This document shows, piece by piece, positions 1 to 8,218 of a stretch of 64,000 nucleotides of DNA (within the stretch, counting starts at the first letter, position 1; the number at the start of each line of letters is the position of its first letter). The notes beneath the pieces are model-generated. The model worked only from the letters and a program-made list of their open reading frames with translations. It did not search any database and was not told the DNA's origin. Source of the stretch: Maritalea mobilis (lineage in GTDB: Bacteria > Pseudomonadota > Alphaproteobacteria > Rhizobiales > Devosiaceae); contig NZ_SNYR01000002.1 in assembly GCF_004363175.1 (NCBI RefSeq), positions 310,001 to 374,000 of the forward strand, given 5' to 3'. A program made the position numbers and the translations under genes.

Positions 1-864
1 GCGACCATCCGTTACAATGAGGTGGTCGATGTTATTGATCGCGACAATATCCCCTCCATTGATGATCCCCAATTTAAGCCCGTTGCGCGCGAGGCCAGCA
101 TTCCGGACAATGAGCCTGTCATCGGGTTAGATCTGAATGGTGTCGCCCGCGCCTACCCTTTGCGCATTATGATGTGGCATGAAATTGTGAATGACCAGAT
201 CGGCGATACGCCCATCGCGGTCACCTATTGCCCCCTGTGCAACACCTCCATTGTTTTTGATCGCCGGGTCGATGGCAAAGCCGTAGAGTTTGGCACGTCA
301 GGCAAACTCCGCCATTCCGACCTGATTATGTATGATCGGGCGCAACAAAATTGGTGGCAGCAATTTACGGGCGAGGCCATTGCTGGCGCGCGTGCTGGCG
401 AGAAATTGAAAGCCTATCCTTCGCGTCTGATGAGCCTGAAACTTTTTCGCGAAACTTATCCCGATGGCGACATTTTAGTGCCTGACCCGCGCCGCATCGA
501 GCAAATGGGCCGCAATCCTTATGTCGGATATGACAAATCGGCTAAGCCCTTCCTGTTTCGCGGTGAAATCCCCGATGACATCAACCCGATGATGCGCGTG
601 GCGCTGGTGCAATCGCCCACGCCTGTTGGCGTTGCCCTGCCGCTGTTGCAGCAACAAGGCGAAGTCACTCATGAAGATTTGATCTTCCGTTGGTCTGCGG
701 GCCAAGCCTCAGCGCTTGATCGCGGCGAGATCAGCCAGGGGCGCGATGTGGGGAATATCGAAGTTGTGCGACAAACAGATTCTGGCGAAGAGCCCGTGGT
801 GCATGAGGTCACATTTGCCTTTGCTGCCCGCGCCTTTATGAGCGATTTGACCATCCTGCAATAA
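1..864 (+). CDS. DUF3179 domain-containing protein, 5' end missing
   Basis: A DUF3179 family protein cut by the left edge: the frame is open from base 1, so the GTG at 22 is probably internal. Counting from that GTG, family hallmarks are a WHEIVND segment near residues 52-58, a C-P-L-C pair at C70 and C73, the FGTSGKLRHSDL stretch, and WWQQFTGEAI. The family is widespread and its biochemical role is not established; the Cys pair suggests redox or metal chemistry, which is inference. Any N-terminal signal sequence would lie outside the window. The next gene starts about 60 bases downstream on the same strand with its own ribosome binding site. Family assignment is firm, function open. Confidence 0.85.
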   Translation, partial: ATIRYNEVVDVIDRDNIPSIDDPQFKPVAREASIPDNEPVIGLDLNGVARAYPLRIMMWHEIVNDQIGDTPIAVTYCPLCNTSIVFDRRVDGKAVEFGTSGKLRHSDLIMYDRAQQNWWQQFTGEAIAGARAGEKLKAYPSRLMSLKLFRETYPDGDILVPDPRRIEQMGRNPYVGYDKSAKPFLFRGEIPDDINPMMRVALVQSPTPVGVALPLLQQQGEVTHEDLIFRWSAGQASALDRGEISQGRDVGNIEVVRQTDSGEEPVVHEVTFAFAARAFMSDLTILQ

Positions 865-926
865 AACTTGCCTCCAAAGCGGCATCGTCTTAAGACTGAC
901 GATGTCGCACTTTTTTGGAGACCATT

Positions 927-1301
927 TTGCGCGCAAAAATTGCCACATCTTTATCCGCGCTTTTGCTGTGCATTGGCAGCCAACTGCCCGCGCAGGCCAT
1001 TGATCCGGCTTATCAGCCGCAAATGGAGCGGTTGGCGGAGATTATGGGTGCGCTTTATCATCTAGACGATTTGTGCTTGCGCTCAGGCGTTGATTGGCGC
1101 GGCCAATTGGCTGATCTGATGGATTTGGATGAAGTTGATGATGACCGGCGCGCGCGGTTGGCGGGTGCGTTTAATGACAATTATGCTGATTTCCAACAAT
1201 CCCATAGCCGCTGCACCGACTCGGCCAGCTTGTTGACCAGCCGCTTTCTCGATGAAGGTGCCAAGATCAGCTATGATATCCACATCCGCTACGCCGAATA
1301 A
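927..1301 (+). CDS. TIGR02301 family secreted protein
   Basis: Small exported protein of about 124 residues. I place the start at the TTG at 927, because GGAG at 917-920 lies six bases upstream; a TTG at 915 would overlap that site. The N-terminus is a typical signal peptide ending in PAQA, so the mature protein is periplasmic. The rest (residues about 30-120) is acidic and helical, with WRGQLADLMD, DDRRARLAGAFN and a C-terminal DEGAKISYDI segment, matching my recollection of TIGR02301, a family largely confined to Hyphomicrobiales. No function is known. It precedes another small conserved gene in the same orientation. Confidence 0.7.
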   Translation: MRAKIATSLSALLLCIGSQLPAQAIDPAYQPQMERLAEIMGALYHLDDLCLRSGVDWRGQLADLMDLDEVDDDRRARLAGAFNDNYADFQQSHSRCTDSASLLTSRFLDEGAKISYDIHIRYAE

Positions 1302-1392
1302 TGTGGATTTCTCACCGAAATTAACCTTTATTAAAGAACCTTGATGTCCGCGCCAAAAAGCCATGCTACAGCTTGGATGTCAGGAGAAATAC

Positions 1393-1653
1393 ATGTTTGA
1401 ACATTCACGCACGCAATCGCTTTTTGAACGCGATGATGAGGAGCGCCAATTGGCGCTGCAATATCTGGCTGAAGCATGGCGCAATGCCGATGTGGAAGGC
1501 GTTGAAAAAGAAGCGTTGGCCCATGCTGCCTTGTTTGCTGCCATTGCCACTTTGGTGGAACAATATGGCGAAGAGCCAATTGCTAAATTGCTGGAAAAAC
1601 TGCCTGGCCAAGTTCAACTTGGCGAATATACGGTTGACCGCACAATTCAATAA
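1393..1653 (+). CDS. small conserved cytosolic protein
   Basis: An 86-residue soluble protein. The start is the ATG at 1393, preceded by AGGAG at 1382-1386. It has no signal peptide or membrane segment. It is acidic and Ala/Glu/Leu-rich and should be helical: a charged stretch (residues about 9-35), an alanine-rich helix (HAALFAAIATLV) and a C-terminal GEYTVDRTIQ. I do not recognise a named domain. A second frame through the same DNA gives a basic unstructured product and is a shadow. It sits 25 bases before a secreted-protein gene on the same strand and may be cotranscribed with it. Confidence 0.6.
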   Translation: MFEHSRTQSLFERDDEERQLALQYLAEAWRNADVEGVEKEALAHAALFAAIATLVEQYGEEPIAKLLEKLPGQVQLGEYTVDRTIQ

Positions 1654-1678
1654 TTTGATCTATTATAAAGGCTGACCA

Positions 1679-2350
1679 ATGGCCAAGCTCCTTGCACCAA
1701 CTGCCTTGTCTATGTTGCTCCTCGCAGGTGCCCTCACCGCACCTGCTTTCGCCACCACAAGCGATAATAGCAGCACCGCGAACAGCGAAGTCACCTCACA
1801 ATTTGGCACCGCTGATCCAACTGATGATCAAATCATCATCCCACCGAATGAAAATGCGCAAGAACGCGCGGCAGATTATGACAATTTGGAGCCGCAACGC
1901 GACCTGTCTATTCTGCCCAGCGAAGTGGCAAAAATGCGCGATCTCTTGATGAACGCGGCCCGCTCTGGCGACATCGAAAATTTCCGCCCCATTTTGGACG
2001 CACAACCCAATGTGCCCAGCCTTAGCTTTGGCGAAGTGGATAACCCGATCCAGTTTTTGCGCGAAAGCTCAAACGATGGTGAAGGCCTCGAGCTGATGGG
2101 CATCATGCTCGAATTGCTCGAAGCGCCCTATGCGGTTCAGGATTTGGGCGAAGGCGAACCCAAAATGTTCGTCTGGCCCGCCTATGCCACCCACAATTTG
2201 CAGGATTTGAGCAATCAAGAACTGGTGGAAGTCTATAAACTCGTCAGCCACCTAGACGTAGAAGAAATGCGCCTCTATGGCGGCTGGTACTTCTTCCGCG
2301 TCGGCATAGACAAAAACGGCGTCTGGCGGTTTTTCGTAGCGGGCGATTAG
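1679..2350 (+). CDS. secreted hypothetical protein conserved in Hyphomicrobiales
   Basis: A 223-residue protein with a clear signal peptide (about residues 1-25, ending APAFA), so periplasmic. The mature N-terminal 50 residues are low-complexity Ser/Thr/Asp/Asn and probably disordered. The folded part starts around DLSILPSEVAKMRDLLMNAARSG and ends with a characteristic YFFRVGIDKNGVWRFFVAGD at the extreme C-terminus. I recall homologues with this ending among Hyphomicrobiales secreted proteins of unknown function. The gene ends directly in an intrinsic terminator, so it closes a transcription unit. Confidence 0.7.
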   Translation: MAKLLAPTALSMLLLAGALTAPAFATTSDNSSTANSEVTSQFGTADPTDDQIIIPPNENAQERAADYDNLEPQRDLSILPSEVAKMRDLLMNAARSGDIENFRPILDAQPNVPSLSFGEVDNPIQFLRESSNDGEGLELMGIMLELLEAPYAVQDLGEGEPKMFVWPAYATHNLQDLSNQELVEVYKLVSHLDVEEMRLYGGWYFFRVGIDKNGVWRFFVAGD

Positions 2351-2353
2351 GAC

Positions 2354-2383
2354 AAAAGCCTCGGTTTTGCCGGGGCTTTTTTT
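2354..2383 (+). terminator. intrinsic terminator after the secreted-protein gene
   Basis: Ten-base-pair stem (AAAGCCTCGG pairing with CCGGGGCTTT, one G-U), loop TTTTG, followed by a run of T. It begins three bases after the TAG at 2350 and separates the upstream genes from the AT-rich ATPase/DUF4276 cassette. Confidence 0.85.
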
Positions 2384-2674
2384 ATGGGTAGAATTTGTGG
2401 AGTGGCGAGTTTTTAACATCCTATAGAGCAGTGTATGTACGGACGCCCCTTAAATTCGCCAAAAAAATCCGAATAATATGTGAATATGAATTGAAGCAGA
2501 CCTATGCCAAATATGGAAACTTAGTCCCAATTCATTTTACGCTAACTTAGGTGCGCATATTGAAAACGAAAGTTGCTAATTTTCAGATGCTATGCAATGA
2601 AAGTAGCTGAGGTATGTTGAACGTTTGAACATGGATCCAACCATAAAAAATTACAGCGCACGAAGGCATGAAAC
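2384..2674. other. AT-rich gap before the ATPase/DUF4276 cassette
   Basis: About 290 bases without a convincing gene. Base composition is clearly more AT-rich than the flanking core genes and matches the two genes that follow. It should hold the promoter of the cassette, but I do not see a clear -35/-10 pair. No direct repeats marking an insertion were found. The only decisive element is AAGG at 2663-2666, which serves the TTG start at 2675. Confidence 0.5.
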
Positions 2675-3772
2675 TTGAACCGAATTGATAAAATATGCGT
2701 TAGTGGTTTTAAGAGTATTGCTGAGCTGCAGCTCGATATTAAGGATATTAATGTTCTAATAGGCGGCAATGGGTCAGGGAAATCTAATTTCATCGGAGTA
2801 TTCAAATTTCTCCGCGAAATCACCGAAGGCCGATTGGGAATTTATGTTAAAACTTCTGGCGGTGCAGATTCAATTTTACACTTTGGCTCAAAACGCACAT
2901 CCGAAGTGACATTTCACGTTTATCTAAATGAAAAAGTGGATCAGTATAAAATTTCATTGTCTGCCACGGTGGAAGATGGGTTGGTGCCGATTTCTGAAAC
3001 TGCGTATTATTGGAACAAATCCTATCCACAACCATACAGTGAAAGCCTCACTAGGGCAGGAACAGAAGCAGCTATCAGTTCGGAAGACACAGCTTCCGTT
3101 AAAGCGCACGTTCGCGAAGCATTACAAAGTTGGAGAGTTTATCACTTCCATGACACCAGTGACACCTCTCCTCTCAAGAAAACTGCAAAAGTTGACGATA
3201 ATAGGTTCTTACGTGCTGATGGTGCCAACCTTGCAGGCTTCCTTTACCTATTAAAGACCAAGCACGAAGAGGAGTATCGTTTAATCAGGAATACGGTCAG
3301 ACGTATTGCACCATTTTTTAAAGATTTCGTACTTGAGCCTAGATCGTTGAATGAGGAAAGTATACGATTAGAATGGCGGCACATAGGAACTGAGGATTAT
3401 TTTGATGTTTCAAGTTTCTCTGACGGCACACTTCGGTTCATTGCTTTGACGGTATTGCTATTGCAACCCTATAAATACAAACCCTCTGTAATACTGTTGG
3501 ATGAACCTGAATTGGGACTTCACCCGTCTGCCATCACTGTTTTGGGTGCAATGGTTCGACAAGCGTCAGCAGATGCCCAAGTGATAATATCTACTCAATC
3601 ACCTATGCTTCTCGATATGTTTGAGCCTGAGGAAGTTGTTGTGGTTCACAATGCGGACGGTGCATCCACCTTCAAACGACTAGAAAACTCAGCTCTCGAA
3701 AATTGGCTTAAAGAGTTCAGCCTCGGAGAGCTTTGGGAAAAAAATGAAATTGGTGGCAAACCTGGAGTGTGA
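2675..3772 (+). CDS. AAA ATPase (AAA_21, OLD/RecF/SMC-like), putative defence protein A
   Basis: A 365-residue ABC-type ATPase. The N-terminus (ICVSGFKSI, then GGNGSGKS at residues 30-37) is the Walker A region of the RecF/OLD/SMC-head group. An SDGT signature lies near residues 249-252, and ILLDEPELGLHP (about 272-283) is Walker B plus D-loop, followed by a switch-like IISTQSPMLLD. There is no nuclease domain in the chain, unlike full OLD proteins. The start is TTG at 2675, because a stop codon at 2669 blocks anything earlier and AAGG lies eight bases upstream. Codon use is rich in AT-ending triplets, unlike the neighbours, which suggests transfer. It is followed six bases later by a DUF4276 gene. 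The two resemble other split ATPase plus TOPRIM antiphage pairs, which is inference. Confidence 0.85.
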   Translation: MNRIDKICVSGFKSIAELQLDIKDINVLIGGNGSGKSNFIGVFKFLREITEGRLGIYVKTSGGADSILHFGSKRTSEVTFHVYLNEKVDQYKISLSATVEDGLVPISETAYYWNKSYPQPYSESLTRAGTEAAISSEDTASVKAHVREALQSWRVYHFHDTSDTSPLKKTAKVDDNRFLRADGANLAGFLYLLKTKHEEEYRLIRNTVRRIAPFFKDFVLEPRSLNEESIRLEWRHIGTEDYFDVSSFSDGTLRFIALTVLLLQPYKYKPSVILLDEPELGLHPSAITVLGAMVRQASADAQVIISTQSPMLLDMFEPEEVVVVHNADGASTFKRLENSALENWLKEFSLGELWEKNEIGGKPGV

Positions 3773-3778
3773 GAACGA

Positions 3779-4465
3779 ATGACTCGCCTCCTTGTTCATG
3801 TTGAGGGTCAAACTGAAGAAGAATTTGTCAGGGAAGTGTTGGCACCGCACCTCTATGGCGGAGGCTTCACCTCCGTATCCGCCCGTTTAGTCGGCAGAGC
3901 CAGAATGCGAAAAAAGCGAGGTGGCATTTGCGCTTGGCATTCTGCGCATACAGAGATTGCCAGACATCTCACCGGCGACCAAGAGGCGTTTGGAACTACT
4001 CTCGTCGATTACTATGCTCTTCCTGCGGACGAGAATACAGGTTGGCCTGGCCGTGCAGATTGCGAAGATCTCACCGTTTCAGAAAAAGCTAAACATATCC
4101 AAGCTTCTCTCCTAGATGATTTTAGACGACATCATGGGGAGGCGATAGCTAATAGATTCATACCATTCGTTGCCATGTACGAATTTGAAGGCCTCCTTTT
4201 CAGTGACCCTAGACAAATGGCTCATGGTATGGGCGAAATTGATATGACAGATGAGTTTCAGGCAATTCGGGATGCTTTTGAATCACCAGAACATATCAAC
4301 GACAGTCCACAAACTGCGCCATCAAAGAGAATACAGAAACTCGTTCCAAGTTATAACAAGGTACTTCACGGTAACATCGCCGCTATAGACGTTACATTAG
4401 ATTGTATGCGTAAACAGTGCCCAATTTTCTCTGCATGGTTAGAAAAAATTGAAAGTCTTACATGA
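3779..4465 (+). CDS. DUF4276 family protein (TOPRIM-like), putative defence effector B
   Basis: A 228-residue protein recognisable as DUF4276 by its VEGQTEEEFV start (E9 within the first strand), the LVDYYALP strand with an acidic residue, and FVAMYEFEGLLFSDP. DUF4276 is regarded as related to the TOPRIM fold, where a Glu on the first strand and an Asp cluster after the third bind metal; E9 and the LVDYY Asp are the obvious candidates here. The ATG is six bases after the ATPase stop codon, so the two are translationally coupled. It has the same AT-rich codon use. It is probably a nuclease-like or nucleotide-handling effector controlled by the ATPase. That role is inferred from context. Confidence 0.8.
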   Translation: MTRLLVHVEGQTEEEFVREVLAPHLYGGGFTSVSARLVGRARMRKKRGGICAWHSAHTEIARHLTGDQEAFGTTLVDYYALPADENTGWPGRADCEDLTVSEKAKHIQASLLDDFRRHHGEAIANRFIPFVAMYEFEGLLFSDPRQMAHGMGEIDMTDEFQAIRDAFESPEHINDSPQTAPSKRIQKLVPSYNKVLHGNIAAIDVTLDCMRKQCPIFSAWLEKIESLT

Positions 4466-4664
4466 TTTTGTAAATATTTGGCAAGTAGTTCTTGGGATAG
4501 ATATTTTGTCAGACTAAATACTAAAAATCTTCTCAATAGATTAATACTACATTACGATAAAATTCTGCCTTTGAAGAACATCGGCGAATCTTTCAAAAAG
4601 CGCATTTCACCCACCAACACAAATCGCTAAGTTTGCTGCAAATACGCCGCCACATAAACCGCAA

Positions 4665-5996
4665 CTACCCCGCCATGCTCTCCGCAAAGCGCATAGGCTC
4701 ACCCTTATGGGCGTCGACCAGTTCGCCTTCCCACATCACGCGGTGGCCGCGGAGGATGGTGCCTACGGGCCAGCCTTTAACGGTTACGCCGTCATAAGGG
4801 GTCCAGCCTGGTTTTGAGGCGATCCAGTTGTTGGTGATGGTCTGTTCGCGGTTCATGTCGACAATGGTGAAATCGGCGTCATAGCCTACGGCGATACGGC
4901 CTTTATTGTTGATTTGGAACAGGCGGTTCGGGCCGTGGCTGGTGAGGTCAACAAAGCGCTCAAGGCTCAAGCGCCCTGCATTCACATGGTCCAGCATGAT
5001 CGGCACGAGGGTTTGCACCCCGGTCATGCCGGAGGGTGAGTTTGGATAAGGCTGGTCTTTTTCCTCGCGGGTGTGCGGCGCATGGTCGGAGCCGAGCACA
5101 TCCACAATGCCCAGATCAACGCCCCGCCAAATGCCCGCGCGGTGTTCAGCGTTGCGCACAGGCGGATTCATTTGCACATAGGTGCCCAAGCGATCATAGG
5201 CCGTTTCGTCCAATGTGAGGTGATGCGGGGTAACTTCCACGGTTGCCACATCTTTGTTGGCCGCCAGAATATCCATTTCTTCTGCGGTTGAGATGTGCAG
5301 TACGTGGATGCGTTTGCCAGTTTTGCGGGCAATGGAAAGCAAGCGCGTGGTGCATTTCACCGCCGCTTCCACGTCACGCCATACGGGGTGGCTCGATGGG
5401 TCGTTCTCCACGCGCAAATGTTTGCGCTCGTTCAAACGTGGCTCATCTTCTGAGTGGAACGCTGCGCGGCGGGTGATGGCCGATAGGATTTTCTCCACGC
5501 CATCATCATCTTCCACCAGCAGCGAGCCCGTTGAAGAGCCCATAAACACTTTCACCCCGGCGCAGCCCGGCAGTTTTTCCAGAATCGGCAGTTCGTCCAC
5601 ATTGTCGTGAGTGCCGCCAATATAGAAGGCAAAATCACAATGCATCCGGTGAGTTGCGCGTTTGATTTTGTCTTCAAAATTTGCGCGATCAATGGTCAGC
5701 GGGTTGGTGTTTGGCATTTCAAAAACGCCCGTCACGCCCCCCATCACCGCCGCCAGCGATCCGGTTTCCAAATTCTCTTTATGCTCTGCACCTGGCTCGC
5801 GGAAATGCACTTGCGTGTCGATCACGCCGGGCAGAATGTGCAACCCCGTGCAGTCGATCTTTTCGCCCGCATCTGCATGTTGCAGATCACCAATTTGGGC
5901 AATGCGGCCGTTTACAACGCCAACATCTGCTTTGTGCACCCCATCATGATTGACCAGCGTTGCATTGATAAAAACTTTGTCAAATTTCGCATTCAT
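4665..5996 (-). CDS. pyrC: dihydroorotase
   Basis: A 443-residue amidohydrolase of the class I dihydroorotase group, which cyclises carbamoyl aspartate to dihydroorotate in pyrimidine synthesis. Visible motifs: LPGVIDTQVHFREPG (residues 55-69), FEMPNTNPLT, the GVKVFMGSSTG segment whose Lys would be the carboxylated metal bridge, FHSEDEPR and HVLHIST (metal His), and GSDHAPHT with the catalytic Asp. The first metal motif, normally H-x-H, reads Q62-V-H64. I recall this as a variant common in alphaproteobacterial homologues, but it should be checked. Start at the ATG at 5996, with only a weak AGAG-type site upstream. It is convergent with the AT-rich cassette. Confidence 0.88.
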   Translation of the reverse strand: MNAKFDKVFINATLVNHDGVHKADVGVVNGRIAQIGDLQHADAGEKIDCTGLHILPGVIDTQVHFREPGAEHKENLETGSLAAVMGGVTGVFEMPNTNPLTIDRANFEDKIKRATHRMHCDFAFYIGGTHDNVDELPILEKLPGCAGVKVFMGSSTGSLLVEDDDGVEKILSAITRRAAFHSEDEPRLNERKHLRVENDPSSHPVWRDVEAAVKCTTRLLSIARKTGKRIHVLHISTAEEMDILAANKDVATVEVTPHHLTLDETAYDRLGTYVQMNPPVRNAEHRAGIWRGVDLGIVDVLGSDHAPHTREEKDQPYPNSPSGMTGVQTLVPIMLDHVNAGRLSLERFVDLTSHGPNRLFQINNKGRIAVGYDADFTIVDMNREQTITNNWIASKPGWTPYDGVTVKGWPVGTILRGHRVMWEGELVDAHKGEPMRFAESMAG

Positions 5997-6082
5997 GGTG
6001 GTGTGCTCTTTTTTAGATGATAAGAAGGTTTATCCGGTTTAACGCGATGCCCCCATGAAGGGCAAGCCAAGTGAGAGGCCCT

Positions 6083-6895
6083 ATGCCAACTATTTTCAAA
6101 CTTGACCGCAAATTGATTTCCTTTTCCGGCAAAGACGCCGAAAAACTGCTGCATGACACGCTGACCGCCAATGTGCGCGCGCTTGAGGAGAAGACCTGCC
6201 AGTGGTTCGCGCTGCTGTCGCCGCAGGGTAAGATTATGTTCGAGGGGCAGATTTTCCGCAAAGAGGACACTTTTTACGCTGATCTCGATTCGGCCTTGGT
6301 GGACGACTTTTTCAAGCGGATGCGGCTTTATAAAATGCGCGCCGATGTAGAGATGACACAACTCGGCGATGAAATGGTCGTCGGTTGGTCAAGCGAGCCA
6401 ACTGACGACGCCTTTAAAGACATCCGCCCCGGCATGGGCTTTCGGCATTATGCGCCAGCTGAAGAATTTTCTAGCTGGGCCGATGGCACATCGGCCTACA
6501 CGCAAACTCGGTTCGAGAATGGCATTGCCGCCTGCCCGGCAGACTTTGAACCCAACAGCCTATTCGCCCATGATATCGGCATGGATTTGCTGCCCGGCGC
6601 CATCGACTTCAAAAAGGGTTGTTATATCGGGCAGGAAGTTGTTTCCCGCATGCAGCATCGCGGCACAGCCCGCAAGCGCGTGATGCAAGTCACCGCAGAG
6701 CAGCCGCTTGAAGCGCCCACCACGATTGAGGTGGACGAGAAAAAGGTTGGCGATATGCTCAATGTCAGCGGCACTGTTGGCTTGGCCTTGGTGCGCACCG
6801 ATAAAGCTAAGCTGGGCGACACATTTTTGCATGGCGGACAACCAATCCAACTTGCGGCTCCAAACTGGGCAAGCTACGATTTGAGCGATTCTTAA
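6083..6895 (+). CDS. ygfZ: folate-binding protein YgfZ
   Basis: A 270-residue GcvT-like protein of the YgfZ family, a tetrahydrofolate-dependent factor that supports assembly or repair of certain iron-sulfur enzymes. The diagnostic K-G-C-Y-x-G-Q-E motif is present with its Cys at residue 180 (in KKGCYIGQEVVSRMQHRG). The N-terminal GKDAEKLLHDTLTANV corresponds to the aminomethyltransferase fold. I use the ATG at 6083, with GAGAGG just before it, rather than a GTG 12 bases upstream. Divergent from pyrC and followed 36 bases later by an HD hydrolase gene; the two probably form an operon. Confidence 0.9.
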   Translation: MPTIFKLDRKLISFSGKDAEKLLHDTLTANVRALEEKTCQWFALLSPQGKIMFEGQIFRKEDTFYADLDSALVDDFFKRMRLYKMRADVEMTQLGDEMVVGWSSEPTDDAFKDIRPGMGFRHYAPAEEFSSWADGTSAYTQTRFENGIAACPADFEPNSLFAHDIGMDLLPGAIDFKKGCYIGQEVVSRMQHRGTARKRVMQVTAEQPLEAPTTIEVDEKKVGDMLNVSGTVGLALVRTDKAKLGDTFLHGGQPIQLAAPNWASYDLSDS

Positions 6896-6931
6896 CCTGC
6901 ATCGACTTTAGACTTCGGAGAGCCCTCCCCC

Positions 6932-7546
6932 ATGGCGAAATCTCAACCCCGTGCATGGCAGCGTATGCTGTCTGGCCGTCGCTTGGATTTGTTGGATCCA
7001 TCGCCATTGGATATTGAGTTGAGCGATATTGCCCATGGGCTGGCCCGGGTGGCCCGCTGGAATGGGCAAACCAATGGGGATTATGCCTTTTCAGTGGCGC
7101 AGCACTCCATTTTGGTGATGCACCTTGCCGCTGCTGCAAACCCGAAGTTTGATGGCTCGTCGCGCCTTTATGCCCTTTTGCATGATGCACCCGAATATGT
7201 GATGGGCGACATCATCTCGCCCCTCAAGGCCGCAATGGGTGGTGAGTATAAGCAGCTTGAAAATCGGTTACTTGGCGCAATTCATGTGCGCTTTTCGCTG
7301 CCTGCCAACCCGGCCAGTGCCGTGGTAAAGCAGATTAAGAAGGCGGATCAGCAAGCTGCCTATTTCGAAGCCGTCAATTTGGCAGGCTTTGAACCAGCTG
7401 AAGCGCGCAAGCTGTTTGGCGAACCTAGCCTTGCCAGCTTCGATATGCCTGAGTTTGAAAGCCTTATTCGCCCTTGGCCCATTCATGTGGCGCATGAGCA
7501 ATTCATGCATCATTTCTCCAAGATTTCCGGCCCCGCCGCGCGCTAA
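6932..7546 (+). CDS. HD-domain phosphohydrolase (YfbR-like)
   Basis: A 204-residue HD-superfamily hydrolase. Metal ligands are visible as H58 in FSVAQHSILV, the H84-D85 doublet in LLHDAPEYVMGD, and a downstream Asp in the KKADQQAAYFEA helix. This architecture resembles YfbR-type 5'-deoxynucleotidases and uncharacterised alphaproteobacterial relatives. The exact substrate cannot be read from sequence; a nucleoside monophosphate is likely by family. The start at 6932 is supported by GGAGAG at 6917-6922. It lies downstream of ygfZ on the same strand. Confidence 0.8.
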   Translation: MAKSQPRAWQRMLSGRRLDLLDPSPLDIELSDIAHGLARVARWNGQTNGDYAFSVAQHSILVMHLAAAANPKFDGSSRLYALLHDAPEYVMGDIISPLKAAMGGEYKQLENRLLGAIHVRFSLPANPASAVVKQIKKADQQAAYFEAVNLAGFEPAEARKLFGEPSLASFDMPEFESLIRPWPIHVAHEQFMHHFSKISGPAAR

Positions 7547-7634
7547 TTCTTACAGCGCCCTTTCCACACGGTAAAAACACACGCAGAAATTGTCTCGTTT
7601 TGACACGGAAATTAACCATTTCTTAAGCATTGTT

Positions 7635-7662
7635 TTGACGCTGACGGGCTATGGTTGATAAA
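7635..7662 (+). promoter_or_regulatory. sigma70-type promoter
   Basis: TTGACG at 7635-7640, a 16-base spacer, then GATAAA at 7657-7662, about 30 bases upstream of the 7695 start. The -35 matches five of six consensus bases and the -10 four of six. It serves the following small secreted-protein gene. Confidence 0.5.
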
Positions 7663-7694
7663 TCCTTAATTAAGATTTTTAAGGAGATTCCAAA

Positions 7695-8201
7695 ATGCGC
7701 ACATCATTGTTTTCGTCGTTTCATGCGGGCCCGCTGGCCTTTTTGCTTGCGGTAACGGGCGGCGTTGCCCTTGCTGAAATGGGCCCAGAATTTGTGCGCA
7801 GCGTTCAAGCGGGCGTTGAGGAAGTTCAAAACAAAGACGAACCGAAGCCGATTGATGTGACGCAATTTGTGCGCATTGACGATCGGCACTTTAAGATCAC
7901 CGCCAGCGAAAATGTAGATATGGTGCCGTATGCCAGCGATACGGTGCGCAAAATTGGCTATGGCAATGAATCTGAAGTGCGCATTGCATACACCAGCACT
8001 GGCACCTATTCGACAGACGGCTTCGCCTCATCAAATGTGCAATATCCGGGCATTCACGTTGAAGAAGTGTTCCCACTGGTGCCAGGCTTTGTCAGCGGTT
8101 CGATGATTTATTTCAACAAGGCTGAGCTACATCATCGTCGGATTGGCCTCGCGCACAACCCGTCATCCATCATCTATTATTATAAGTCCATGGCGCATTA
8201 G
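7695..8201 (+). CDS. small secreted protein of unknown function
   Basis: A 168-residue protein whose first 27 residues (to GGVALA) form a signal peptide, so it is predicted periplasmic or secreted. The mature part has no cysteines and shows alternating polar/hydrophobic stretches (FVRIDDRHFKITASEN, EVRIAYTSTGTY, GIHVEEVFPLVPGFVSGSMIYFNK) suggesting a beta-rich fold. AAGGAG at 7680-7685 supports the start. I do not recognise the family. It has its own promoter and is convergent with the SleB hydrolase gene. Confidence 0.6.
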   Translation: MRTSLFSSFHAGPLAFLLAVTGGVALAEMGPEFVRSVQAGVEEVQNKDEPKPIDVTQFVRIDDRHFKITASENVDMVPYASDTVRKIGYGNESEVRIAYTSTGTYSTDGFASSNVQYPGIHVEEVFPLVPGFVSGSMIYFNKAELHHRRIGLAHNPSSIIYYYKSMAH

Positions 8202-8218
8202 TCGCCACGGACTAGGTT

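Noticed and set aside
2351-4664. Search for integrase, tRNA or direct repeats marking the ATPase/DUF4276 cassette as a mobile island
   Set aside because: None seen. The claim of transfer rests only on composition and gene content.
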